Source of the DNA: Martinezella hainanensis
GTDB lineage: Bacteria > Pseudomonadota > Alphaproteobacteria > Rhizobiales > Rhizobiaceae
Reading direction: 5' to 3'
NCBI RefSeq assembly: GCF_900094555.1
Contig: NZ_FMAC01000002.1
Coordinates: forward strand, 797,510-861,509
DNA: 64,000 nucleotides
The position numbers and the translations under genes are program-made. Each line of letters begins with the position of its first letter. The first letter of the stretch is position 1. The notes under the pieces were generated by a model that saw only the letters and a list, made by a program, of their open reading frames with translations, was not told where the DNA came from and ran no database searches. This document shows positions 1-8,011 of the stretch, piece by piece.

Positions 1-252
1 CCGGGCTATGGCTTCACCGCCATCATCGTAGCCTTCTTGGCACGCCTCAATCCGCTCGGAGCCATCCTCTCGGGTCTCGTATTGGCGCTAACCTATCTCG
101 GTGGAGAGGCGGCGCAATTGTCGCCGGGGATTTCGGCCAAGGCGGCAAGCGTCTTCCAGGGCTTGCTTTTGTTCTTCGTGCTCTCCTGCGACACGCTGAT
201 CTACTACAAGATCCGCCTGGTCTGGTCGCGGGTTCGGGGAGGTGCGGCATGA
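1..252 (+). CDS. BMP-type ABC transporter permease, 3' part
   Basis: This is the C-terminal 83 residues of an inner-membrane permease; the 5' end lies outside the window and the frame is open from base 1. Visible features are a hydrophobic stretch followed by a Gly/Ala-rich segment and a final hydrophobic span ending in a basic tail (residues like RLVWSRVRGG), as in YufP/RbsC-like permeases. Its stop codon overlaps the start of the next permease by four bases (ATGA), so the two are translationally coupled. The binding protein further downstream is of the BMP (basic membrane lipoprotein/PnrA) family, which points to nucleoside or related substrates. The exact substrate cannot be read from this fragment. 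Confidence 0.85.
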   Translation, partial: PGYGFTAIIVAFLARLNPLGAILSGLVLALTYLGGEAAQLSPGISAKAASVFQGLLLFFVLSCDTLIYYKIRLVWSRVRGGAA

Positions 253-1169
253 GCGTGTTTGAAGCCATTCTGCTCACCATCATCACAGCATCGACGCCGC
301 TCGTCATCGCCGGCCTCGGCGAGCTGGTGGTGGAACGCTCCGGCGTGCTCAACCTCGGCGTTGAAGGCATGATGATCATCGGCGCCGTCGCCGCCTTCGT
401 TGGCGCGCAGATGAGCGGATCGCCCTATGTCGGCCTGCTGACCGGCATCATCGCCGGGGCGCTCTTCTCGCTATTGTTCGGCTTCCTGACCTTGACGCTG
501 GTGACGAACCAGGTGGCAACCGGCCTGGCGTTGACCATTCTAGGGCTCGGTCTTTCCGGCATGATCGGTGAAGGCTATGTCAGCGTGCCCGGTGTGCAAC
601 TGCACGAGATCGTCTTCCCTTTCCTGTCGGATATTCCGCTGATCGGCTCGGTGCTGTTCAAGCAGGACTTGACCTTCTACCTCTCGATCGCTTTGCTCGT
701 CGGCGTCAACTGGTTCCTCTTCCGCAGCCGCGCCGGCCTGAAGCTGCGTGCCGTCGGCGATAGCCATGGCTCTGCCCATGCACTTGGCATCGACGTTATC
801 CGCACGCGCTATCTGGCCGTCATGTTCGGCGGCGCCTGCGCGGGCCTTGCGGGCGCACAGCTTTCGCTCGTCTACACGCCGCAATGGGTGGAGAACATGT
901 CGGCCGGTCGCGGCTGGGTGACGTTGGCCCTCGTGGTCTTTGCGTCGTGGCGACCGATGCGCGTCATGGCCGGCGGTTATCTTTTTGGCGCTGTAACGAT
1001 CCTGCAGTTTCACGCGCAGGGTTTTGGCGTCGGCATTCCCTCGCAGTTCCTGTCGATGCTGCCTTACGCATCGACTATTGTGGTTCTCGTCATCATCTCT
1101 CAAAATCGTCGCGCGACCTTGATCAATACGCCAGCGTCGCTCGGCAAGGCCTTCGTTCCGGAGCGTTGA
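249..1169 (+). CDS. BMP-type ABC transporter permease (YufQ-like)
   Basis: A 306-residue polytopic inner-membrane protein of the BPD_transp_2 (RbsC/LivH-like) permease fold. It has about eight hydrophobic segments and the conserved early motif GVLNLGVEGMM (about residues 35-45) typical of YufQ/nucleoside permeases. The start ATG overlaps the stop of the upstream permease by four bases. The 52-base gap to the binding-protein gene suggests one operon, with the ATPase gene presumably upstream of the window. Known relatives import purine or pyrimidine nucleosides or other simple sugars. Assignment to the family is firm; the substrate is inferred only. Confidence 0.9.
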   Translation: MSVFEAILLTIITASTPLVIAGLGELVVERSGVLNLGVEGMMIIGAVAAFVGAQMSGSPYVGLLTGIIAGALFSLLFGFLTLTLVTNQVATGLALTILGLGLSGMIGEGYVSVPGVQLHEIVFPFLSDIPLIGSVLFKQDLTFYLSIALLVGVNWFLFRSRAGLKLRAVGDSHGSAHALGIDVIRTRYLAVMFGGACAGLAGAQLSLVYTPQWVENMSAGRGWVTLALVVFASWRPMRVMAGGYLFGAVTILQFHAQGFGVGIPSQFLSMLPYASTIVVLVIISQNRRATLINTPASLGKAFVPER

Positions 1170-1221
1170 TCGCAATACCGGACCGATTTCTGTAAAACAT
1201 GTCAAACCAACAGGGGTAACC

Positions 1222-2298
1222 ATGAAAAAACTAGCACTCGCCCTCACAACGACAGCCGCCGCCATCGTTGGTTTCGCCGCCGGCGCCGAAGCGGCGCCGA
1301 CCAAGGTCTGCTTCGTCTATGTCGGTTCGCACACGGACGGCGGCTATTCGCAGGCGCATGATCTCGGCCGCCAGCAGATCCAGAAGGAATTCGGCGACAA
1401 GATCGAGACGCCCTATCTCGAAAACGTGCCGGAAGGCCCGGATGCCGAGCGTGCCATCGAGCGTCTCGCCCGCTCCGGCTGCTCGCTGATCTTCTCCACC
1501 TCGTTCGGCTTCATGGACGCCACCGTCAAGGTTGCCGCCAAGTTCCCGAAGGTGAAGTTCGAACACGCGACCGGCTTCAAGAGCGGCCCGAATCTCGCGA
1601 CCTACAACTCGCGCTTCTATGAAGGCCGCTATATCCTCGGCCAGATCGCCGCCAAGACGTCGAAGAATCACGGTGCTGCCTACATCGCGTCCTTCCCGAT
1701 CCCGGAAGTCGTCATGGGCATCAATTCCTTCGAGCAGGGCGCCCGCTCGATCGATCCGAGCTTCAAGCTCAAGGTCGTATGGGTCAACACCTGGTTCGAT
1801 CCCGGCAAGGAAGCCGATGCCGCCAAGGCGATGGTCGACCAGGGCGTCGATATCCTGACGCAGCACACCGACACGACGGCGCCGATGCAGGTTGCCGAAG
1901 AACGCGGCATCCATGCTTTTGGTCAGGCTTCCGACATGATCAAGGCTGGCCCGAAGGCGCAGCTGACGGCGATCGTCGACACCTGGGGCAACTACTACTC
2001 CAAGCGCGTTCACGCACTGCTGGATGGCAAGTGGAAGTCCGAGCAGAGCTGGGACGGCCTGAAGGACGGCATCCTGAAGATGGCGGACTACACGAACATG
2101 CCTGACGACGTGAAGAAGATGGCTCAGGAGACCGAAGCCAAGATCAAGTCCGGCGAGCTCGCTCCCTTCACCGGCCCGATCAACAAGCAGGACGGTACGC
2201 CCTGGCTGAAGGCTGGCGAAAAGGCTGATGACGGCACGCTACTCGGCATGAACTTCTACATCGAAGGCGTCGACGACAAGCTGCCGGCTTCGAAATAA
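1222..2298 (+). CDS. BMP family ABC transporter substrate-binding protein
   Basis: A 358-residue periplasmic binding protein of the BMP/PnrA family. A signal peptide covers roughly residues 1-24 (basic MKK start, hydrophobic core, cleavage near AEA-AP). Mature features include the N-terminal segment VYVGSHTDGGYSQAHD, typical of BMP proteins, which contact a nucleoside or similar ligand. A good ribosome binding site (AGGGG) sits 7 bases before the ATG. It follows the two permeases in the same direction and is closed by a strong terminator, so it ends this operon. Family members bind purine nucleosides or other metabolites; no residue set here fixes the ligand. Confidence 0.93.
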   Translation: MKKLALALTTTAAAIVGFAAGAEAAPTKVCFVYVGSHTDGGYSQAHDLGRQQIQKEFGDKIETPYLENVPEGPDAERAIERLARSGCSLIFSTSFGFMDATVKVAAKFPKVKFEHATGFKSGPNLATYNSRFYEGRYILGQIAAKTSKNHGAAYIASFPIPEVVMGINSFEQGARSIDPSFKLKVVWVNTWFDPGKEADAAKAMVDQGVDILTQHTDTTAPMQVAEERGIHAFGQASDMIKAGPKAQLTAIVDTWGNYYSKRVHALLDGKWKSEQSWDGLKDGILKMADYTNMPDDVKKMAQETEAKIKSGELAPFTGPINKQDGTPWLKAGEKADDGTLLGMNFYIEGVDDKLPASK

Positions 2299-2325
2299 GC
2301 AGACGAAATAGTCTAAGTTGAGAAA

Positions 2326-2349
2326 GGGCGCCCAAAGGCGCCCTTTTTT
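2326..2349 (+). terminator. Rho-independent terminator after the BMP operon
   Basis: A perfect 7-bp stem GGGCGCC / GGCGCCC with a CAAA loop is followed by six T residues. It sits 27 bases after the binding-protein stop and separates this operon from the next transporter. Confidence 0.9.
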
Positions 2350-2441
2350 GTTGCACTGCGTCATCGAATGCCGATTTACAAAAGTATTACTATATGATTT
2401 TTTGACTGCAGGCCTGAGGAAACGGCCTTTGGGAGGACATC

Positions 2442-3404
2442 ATGAAATTGAAGACTGCACTGATCAGTGCCACGATGCTTGCTGCCTGCATGTTTACGTC
2501 GGCATCGGCTAAAGACCTGGTCGTCGGATTCTCGCAAATCGGTTCGGAATCCGGTTGGCGTGCGGCCGAAACGACGTTGACGAAGCAGGAAGCGAAGAAG
2601 CGCGGCATCGACTTGAAGTTCGCAGACGCGCAGCAGAAGCAGGAAAACCAGATCAAGGCGATCCGTTCCTTCATCGCACAGGGCGTTGATGCGATCCTGT
2701 TGGCACCCGTCGTCGAGACCGGCTGGGATGCTGTCCTGAAGGAAGCCAAGGAAGCCAAGATCCCCGTCATCCTGCTTGACCGCACGGTCAATGCGCCGAA
2801 GGATCTTTACCTGACGGCCGTCACGTCGGACCTGGTTCATGAAGGCAAGGTTGCCGGCGACTGGCTCGTCAAGACGGTCGGCGACAAGAAGTGCAACATC
2901 GTCGAGCTGCAGGGCACGACCGGTTCCTCGCCGGCCATCGGCCGCAAGAAGGGCTTCGAAGAGGCCATTAAGGGTCATGACAACCTGAAGATCGTTCGCA
3001 GTCAGACTGGCGACTTCACCCGCGCAAAGGGCAAGGAAGTCATGGAAAGCTTCCTGAAGGCTGAGAACGGCGGCAAGGACATCTGCGCGCTCTATGCCCA
3101 TAACGACGACATGGCCGTCGGCGCCATCCAGGCGATCAAGGAAGCAGGCCTGAAGCCGGGCAAGGACATCCTGACCGTGTCGATCGATTCGGTTCCGGAT
3201 CTCTTCAAGGCCATGGCTGCCGGCGAAGCGAACGCAACCGTGGAACTGACCCCGAACATGGCCGGTCCCGCCTTCGACGCGCTCGATGCCTATCTGAAGA
3301 CCAAGAAAGAGCCGCCGAAGTGGATCCAGACCGAGTCCAAACTCTACACGCAGGCTGACGATCCGCAGAAGGTCTACGAGCAGAAGAAGGACCTCGGCTA
3401 CTAA
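2442..3404 (+). CDS. ytfQ: Sugar ABC transporter substrate-binding protein, YtfQ-like
   Basis: A 320-residue periplasmic binding protein of the RbsB/GGBP type (Peripla_BP_4). The signal peptide is about residues 1-23 (cleavage near ASA-KD). The motif VVGFSQIGSESGWRAAET directly after it is characteristic of YtfQ, the galactofuranose-binding protein of enterobacteria. Later segments such as LLAPVVETGWDAVLKEAKEA and the ligand-site DRTV support the same family. The ribosome site GGAGG lies 7 bases before the ATG. An ATPase and two permeases follow, giving a full YtfQRT-YjfF-like importer. A furanose sugar ligand is inferred by homology. Confidence 0.88.
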   Translation: MKLKTALISATMLAACMFTSASAKDLVVGFSQIGSESGWRAAETTLTKQEAKKRGIDLKFADAQQKQENQIKAIRSFIAQGVDAILLAPVVETGWDAVLKEAKEAKIPVILLDRTVNAPKDLYLTAVTSDLVHEGKVAGDWLVKTVGDKKCNIVELQGTTGSSPAIGRKKGFEEAIKGHDNLKIVRSQTGDFTRAKGKEVMESFLKAENGGKDICALYAHNDDMAVGAIQAIKEAGLKPGKDILTVSIDSVPDLFKAMAAGEANATVELTPNMAGPAFDALDAYLKTKKEPPKWIQTESKLYTQADDPQKVYEQKKDLGY

Positions 3405-3417
3405 GACAAAAGCTGAT

Positions 3418-3445
3418 CGCACCGGCTGGCAACGCCACCGGTGCG
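3418..3445 (+). terminator. Hairpin after the ytfQ-like gene
   Basis: The stem CGCACCGG / CCGGTGCG, extended by TGGC / GCCA with one bulge, begins 14 bases after the stop. Only a weak AATTCTT follows. It may be an attenuator or mRNA-stabilising hairpin that raises binding-protein levels over the downstream genes, rather than a full terminator. Confidence 0.55.
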
Positions 3446-3461
3446 AATTCTTGTGCAAGAT

Positions 3462-3488
3462 GCCGGCGCATCAGCGCAATGCGCCGGC
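3462..3488. other. Second intergenic hairpin
   Basis: A perfect 9-bp inverted repeat GCCGGCGCA / TGCGCCGGC with a 9-base loop lies between the ytfQ-like hairpin and the RIME-like repeat. No T tract follows, so its role is unclear. Confidence 0.5.
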
Positions 3489-3502
3489 TATCGCTTTCGC
3501 CT

Positions 3503-3603
3503 AGAGCGGTTCAGCTTTTCACGGAATCTCCGAACCGCTCTGTTTTTTATTTTCTCGCAATTCCGGACGGAAAACCGCTACGCACTTTTCCTGGAGTTGC
3601 TCT
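3503..3603. repeat. RIME-like interspersed palindromic repeat, copy 1
   Basis: About 100 bases made of two palindromes. The first is AGAGCGGTTC (3503-3512) paired with GAACCGCTCT (3532-3541). The second is an imperfect palindrome running from GCAATTCCGG to CCTGGAGTTGC, with the GGAAAA / TTTTCC core. A diverged second copy lies at 51110-51211 of this window with the same order of blocks. The two-palindrome architecture matches my recollection of the Rhizobium-specific intergenic mosaic element RIME1. It lies between the binding-protein gene and the ATPase gene of one transporter. Confidence 0.75.
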
Positions 3604-3612
3604 ATTGGCTCA

Positions 3613-5157
3613 ATGCAGGGACATCAGCGTTTTATGGCTCACGACGTCGAGCGACTTCTGACAGCGACAGGCTTTTGTAAGTATTTTCCCGGTTCGACCG
3701 CTCTCGATCATGTCGATTTCACATTGATGCGCGGCGAGGTCCATGCGCTGCTTGGCGAGAACGGCGCGGGAAAATCCACACTGATCAAGTGCATGACCGG
3801 CGCCTATCGTCGTGACGCCGGCACTCTGGTTCTCGATGGGGCCGGGATCGATCCGCATGACACGCTGGCAGCCCAGAAGCTCGGCATCGGAACCGTCTAT
3901 CAGGAAGTGAACCTGCTGCCCAATCTGAGCGTCGCTGAAAATCTATTCCTCGGTCGTCAGCCGCAGCGGTTCGGTATGGTGAGCAGCCGCATCATGAACG
4001 GCATGGCGAGAGACCTGCTGTCGCAGTATGGCATGGATATCGATGTCAGCCGCCAGCTCGACCGCTTCTCGGTCGCCATACAGCAGGTCATCGCAATTGC
4101 CCGCGCAGTCGATCTCTCCGGTAAGGTGCTGATCCTCGACGAACCGACGGCGAGCCTCGATACGCATGAAGTCGAAATGCTGTTCGGCATCGTCAGGCGC
4201 TTGAAGCAGCGCGGCTTGGGAATTGTTTTCATTACGCATTTTCTGGAGCAAGTTTACGAGATCTGCGATCGCATCACCGTTCTTCGCAACGGCCGCCTGG
4301 TCGGCACGCGCGAAGCGGAGGGTCTACCCAGGCAGACCCTGATCGCCATGATGCTTGGCCGTGAACTCGCTGAGACGGAAAGCACAGTGAAGCAGACCGA
4401 GACGGAAAGCGGCCCGGTCCGATATAATTTCACGAATTTCGGCAAGCGCGGCAAGATCAAGCCATTCGACATGGACGTGCGCGTTGGCGAGGTGGTCGGT
4501 ATTGCCGGCCTGCTCGGGTCCGGCCGCACGGAAACGGCCGAAGTGCTTTTCGGCGTTGAGCGTGCCGATAGCGGCGAAGCGAAGATTGAAGGCAATACGG
4601 TCGTGCTCTCCAGCCCGCGCGCTGCAATCAAGAGCGGCTTCGGCTTCTGCCCGGAAGATCGCAAGACCGATGGCATCATCGGCGATCTTTCCATTCGGGA
4701 GAACATCATCATGGCGCTGCAGGCGCGGCGGGGCTGGGCGAGACCTCTTGCACGCAGCGAGCAGAACGCTATCGCCGATCGCTACATCAAGGCGTTGGAT
4801 ATCCGCACGACCGATCGGGAAAAGCCCATCCGGCTTCTTTCAGGCGGCAACCAGCAGAAGGCGATTCTCGCACGATGGCTGGCGACGAACCCGAATTTCC
4901 TGATCCTGGACGAGCCGACCCGCGGTATCGATGTCGGTGCCCATGCGGAAATCATACGGCTGATTGAAGACCTTTGCCGTCAGGGAATGTCCCTGGTGGT
5001 CATTTCGTCCGAACTGGAGGAGCTTGTCGCCTATAGTTCGCGCGTTATCGTTCTGCGTGATCGTGAGCACATTGCCGAGTTGACCGGCAGCGAGATAACC
5101 GCCGGAAATATCGTCGAGGCCATTGCCACGGCTCAGAAGGCAAAGGAGAACGCATGA
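3613..5157 (+). CDS. ytfR: Sugar ABC transporter ATPase, YtfR-like
   Basis: A 514-residue cytoplasmic ATPase with two fused nucleotide-binding domains, as in RbsA/YtfR. The first domain has Walker A GENGAGKST at residues 48-56 and Walker B LILDEPTASLD. The second has the degenerate P-loop GLLGSGRTE usual for this family, a canonical signature LSGGNQQK and Walker B LILDEPTRGIDVG. The first ATG (3613) lies at the edge of the RIME-like repeat. An alternative start at 3634 (MAHDVE) has AGGGA upstream with a long spacing, so the true N-terminus is uncertain by seven residues. The stop overlaps the permease gene by four bases. It powers sugar uptake with the YtfT- and YjfF-like subunits. Confidence 0.92.
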   Translation: MQGHQRFMAHDVERLLTATGFCKYFPGSTALDHVDFTLMRGEVHALLGENGAGKSTLIKCMTGAYRRDAGTLVLDGAGIDPHDTLAAQKLGIGTVYQEVNLLPNLSVAENLFLGRQPQRFGMVSSRIMNGMARDLLSQYGMDIDVSRQLDRFSVAIQQVIAIARAVDLSGKVLILDEPTASLDTHEVEMLFGIVRRLKQRGLGIVFITHFLEQVYEICDRITVLRNGRLVGTREAEGLPRQTLIAMMLGRELAETESTVKQTETESGPVRYNFTNFGKRGKIKPFDMDVRVGEVVGIAGLLGSGRTETAEVLFGVERADSGEAKIEGNTVVLSSPRAAIKSGFGFCPEDRKTDGIIGDLSIRENIIMALQARRGWARPLARSEQNAIADRYIKALDIRTTDREKPIRLLSGGNQQKAILARWLATNPNFLILDEPTRGIDVGAHAEIIRLIEDLCRQGMSLVVISSELEELVAYSSRVIVLRDREHIAELTGSEITAGNIVEAIATAQKAKENA

Positions 5158-6182
5158 GCTCGCAAATCAAGGCATCTTTGCTTCGTTTGATGCCGCAGCT
5201 CATTGCGCTCGCGGTCATTCTTCTTTTGAATTTCATCATGTTCCCGCAATTCTTTCATCTGGAAATTCAGAATGGAAGACTTTATGGAAGCCTCATCGAC
5301 GTGCTCAATCGCGGCGCGCCGGTGGCACTTTTGTCCATCGGTATGACGCTGGTCATTGCCACCAAGGGGATCGATCTTTCGGTCGGCGCGGTTATCGCCA
5401 TCTGCGGTGCTGTCGCTGCATCATCGATCGTTGCCGGTTATTCGCTTGCTTATACGCTGTTGCTGACGATCGGTATCGGTCTGGCATGCGGTCTATGGAA
5501 CGGCTTTCTTGTCGCCGCGCTCGATATCCAGCCGATCATCGCAACGCTGGTGCTGATGGTGGCGGGTCGCGGCATCGCGCAGTTGATCACCGAAGGCACG
5601 ATCCTCACCTTCAACAATGACGGGCTGATCTTCCTTGGCAGCGGCTCGTTTGCCGCACTGCCTATGCCTGTCGTGATCTGGCTTCTGGTTGCGCTTGTGG
5701 TGATTGCTCTGGTTCGGCGTACGGCTCTTGGGATGCTGGTCGAAGCCATCGGCATCAACCGCCGGGCAAGCACGCTCTCCGGTATCCGCACCCCGGTCCT
5801 GCTCATCGCGGTTTATGCATTAAGCGGTCTCTGCGCCTCCATCGCCGGTATCATCGTTACGGCCGACATCAAGGGTGCGGACGCCAACAATGCCGGTCTG
5901 TGGCTTGAGCTGGACGCGATTCTGGCAGTCGTCGTCGGCGGCAATTCGCTGCTCGGCGGCCGTTTCAGCATCGTCGGCTCGCTGATCGGCGCGATGATCA
6001 TCCAATCGGTCAATACGGGAATCCTGCTCTCCGGCTTTCCGCCGGAGTTCAATCTGGTGATCAAGGCGATCATCGTCATCGTCATTCTGGTGATCCAGTC
6101 GCCGGCCATGCAGTCTGCAACTGCGTTTTTCTGGCGTCGGCGCGGCGAGGGGCAGATGGTGCAAAAGGAGCAGGCAAAGTGA
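5154..6182 (+). CDS. ytfT: Sugar ABC transporter permease, YtfT-like
   Basis: A 342-residue inner-membrane permease of the RbsC family with about eight to ten hydrophobic spans. It carries the family motif GMTLVIATKGIDLSVGA (about residues 63-79) and a late GGNSLLGGRFS segment that contacts the ATPase. Start and stop overlap the neighbouring genes by four bases each, so ytfR-, ytfT- and yjfF-like genes form a tight translational chain. By homology with the enterobacterial YtfQRT-YjfF system it forms a heterodimeric channel with the next protein. Confidence 0.9.
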   Translation: MSSQIKASLLRLMPQLIALAVILLLNFIMFPQFFHLEIQNGRLYGSLIDVLNRGAPVALLSIGMTLVIATKGIDLSVGAVIAICGAVAASSIVAGYSLAYTLLLTIGIGLACGLWNGFLVAALDIQPIIATLVLMVAGRGIAQLITEGTILTFNNDGLIFLGSGSFAALPMPVVIWLLVALVVIALVRRTALGMLVEAIGINRRASTLSGIRTPVLLIAVYALSGLCASIAGIIVTADIKGADANNAGLWLELDAILAVVVGGNSLLGGRFSIVGSLIGAMIIQSVNTGILLSGFPPEFNLVIKAIIVIVILVIQSPAMQSATAFFWRRRGEGQMVQKEQAK

Positions 6183-7147
6183 ATTCGAAATATCTTCCGC
6201 TGCTTGCGACGATTGTCATCTTCATTCTGGCCTATGCCGGCTGCGTGACGCAATATCCGAACATGCTGTCGACGCGGGTGATCGGCAATCTTTTGACCGA
6301 TAATGCCTTCCTCGGTATCGCTGCCGTTGGCATGACGTTCGTGATCATTTCCGGCGGCATCGATCTGTCCATTGGCTCGGTCATTGCCTTTACCGGCGTT
6401 TTCCTGGCGATCGTCCTGCGTGACACGACGATCCATCCCTTGATCGCTTTCCTCCTGGTTCTCGTCATCACGACCATTTTTGGTGCCGGCATGGGCGCCA
6501 TCATTTATTATCTCAGCATGCCGCCCTTCATCGTCACCCTGGCCGGCATGTTTCTGGCGCGAGGCATCGCTTTCGTGCTGTCGATCGACAGCATCCCGAT
6601 CGAGCATGATTTCTATTCTCGGCTCAACGATCTCTATTGGCTGATGCCCGGCGGCGGCCGGCTGACTTTGATCGGCGGCCTGATGTTGCTCGTCTTCGCC
6701 GGCGGCATCGTGCTGGCGCATCGCACCCGCTTTGGCGCCAATGTCTATGCGCTCGGCGGCGGTGCTCAGACCGCCGAGCTGATGGGCGTGCCGGTGGGGA
6801 AAACGACCATCCAGATCTACGCTCTGTCCGGCTTTCTCGCCGGTCTATCCGGAATCGTTTTTTCCATTTATACCTCAGCGGGATATTCGCTTGCCACGGT
6901 CGGCGTCGAACTCGATGCGATCGCTGCCGTGGTCATAGGCGGAACACTGCTGACGGGAGGAGCGGGGTTCGTCGGAGGAACACTCATCGGAATTCTCATA
7001 CAGGGCTTGATTCAGACCTACATCACCTTTGATGGAACGCTTTCCAGCTGGTGGACGAAGATATTGATCGGCTTGTTGCTGTTTGCCTTTATTCTGATGC
7101 AGAAGGGTCTTCTGCTACTTTCCCGCTTGAATCGACGATATGTCTGA
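6179..7147 (+). CDS. yjfF: Sugar ABC transporter permease, YjfF-like
   Basis: A 322-residue inner-membrane permease, the second channel subunit. It has the motif GMTFVIISGGIDLSIGSV (about residues 51-68) and the late motif GGTLLTGGAGFVGGT (about 258-272). The start is GTG, overlapping the upstream stop as GTGA; no in-frame ATG lies close by. Its 3' end overlaps the GntR-type regulator by eight bases. Together with the YtfT-like protein it would form the membrane channel for a furanose sugar. Family call is firm and substrate is by homology. Confidence 0.9.
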   Translation: MNSKYLPLLATIVIFILAYAGCVTQYPNMLSTRVIGNLLTDNAFLGIAAVGMTFVIISGGIDLSIGSVIAFTGVFLAIVLRDTTIHPLIAFLLVLVITTIFGAGMGAIIYYLSMPPFIVTLAGMFLARGIAFVLSIDSIPIEHDFYSRLNDLYWLMPGGGRLTLIGGLMLLVFAGGIVLAHRTRFGANVYALGGGAQTAELMGVPVGKTTIQIYALSGFLAGLSGIVFSIYTSAGYSLATVGVELDAIAAVVIGGTLLTGGAGFVGGTLIGILIQGLIQTYITFDGTLSSWWTKILIGLLLFAFILMQKGLLLLSRLNRRYV

Positions 7148-7910
7148 GGGAAGGACAGAGCGCTTGCGCGACCGATTGCTTGAGACCGGAAAATCAGAGG
7201 GGAAATCGCGCACGAGCCATGCTCAGGTGGTCGATGAGCTAGGCAAGGCGATCGTCTCCGGCGCATTTCCGATCGGAAGCATTCTTCCCGGCGACAGCGA
7301 GCTTCTGCAGCGATTCAAGGTATCCCGCACCGTGCTGCGTGAAAGCATGAAGACTTTGGCCGCAAAGGGGCTGGTGGTGCCGCGCGCCCGCGTCGGCACC
7401 CGCGTTACCGAAAAGATCCATTGGAACATGTTCGACAACGAAGTGCTCAACTGGCATTTCGAAAGCGGCGTCAACAAGGAGTTCCTTCTCCATCTTTACG
7501 ATATACGCATGGCATTCGAGCCCTTTGCCGCGAGCCTGGTGGCGGAACGGGCCAGTCGGGAGGACATCGAGCTGCTTCGCAGTCTTGCTGCCGCCATGGC
7601 CGCGCCGCATCATACCTCCGATAGCCTTGCCGTCGCCGATCTGCATTTCCATCTGGCCGTCACAGAGGCTTCGCAGAACCCATTCATGCGATCGCTGGGT
7701 GGGCTTATCGAGGCTGCACTCGTTGGCATGTTTCGCATGAGCGCACCGCCTTCGACCAATGGCTTTGCCAATATTGCGGATACGCATATGGCCATCGTTG
7801 ATGCGATAGCGGCGCGCGACGGGCTTTCTGCCCATAAGGCGATGGAGTTTGTCATCATCGATGGGCGTCAACATGTCCTCGAAGCTTTCGGGGCTCTTGC
7901 CGAGGCCTGA
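7140..7910 (+). CDS. GntR/FadR-type transcriptional regulator
   Basis: A 256-residue DNA-binding regulator. An N-terminal winged helix-turn-helix of the GntR family covers about residues 25-95 (LGKAIVSGAFPIGSILPGDSEL... then FKVSRTVLRESMKTLAAKGLV). A C-terminal all-helical FCD effector domain follows (about 105-245), with the metal/ligand-type histidine in LHFHLAVTEAS. The start overlaps the yjfF-like gene by eight bases, so it is co-transcribed with the transporter and is probably its own sugar-responsive repressor. This operon position strongly suggests local control, but no operator was identified. Confidence 0.88.
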   Translation: MSEGRTERLRDRLLETGKSEGKSRTSHAQVVDELGKAIVSGAFPIGSILPGDSELLQRFKVSRTVLRESMKTLAAKGLVVPRARVGTRVTEKIHWNMFDNEVLNWHFESGVNKEFLLHLYDIRMAFEPFAASLVAERASREDIELLRSLAAAMAAPHHTSDSLAVADLHFHLAVTEASQNPFMRSLGGLIEAALVGMFRMSAPPSTNGFANIADTHMAIVDAIAARDGLSAHKAMEFVIIDGRQHVLEAFGALAEA

Positions 7911-8011
7911 AGGTCGCCTTGAATTTCGCCGTAGTTCATCGCTCGACTTGTTGATATGAGGGGAGTCGCCCGGTCACGGGCGGCGCTTGACCGTATATCT
8001 CGGAGCTTGAA

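Noticed and set aside
2375..2398. TTTACA and TATGAT upstream of the ytfQ-like gene as a promoter
   Set aside because: The two hexamers are only 12 bases apart, too close for a standard sigma-70 promoter.
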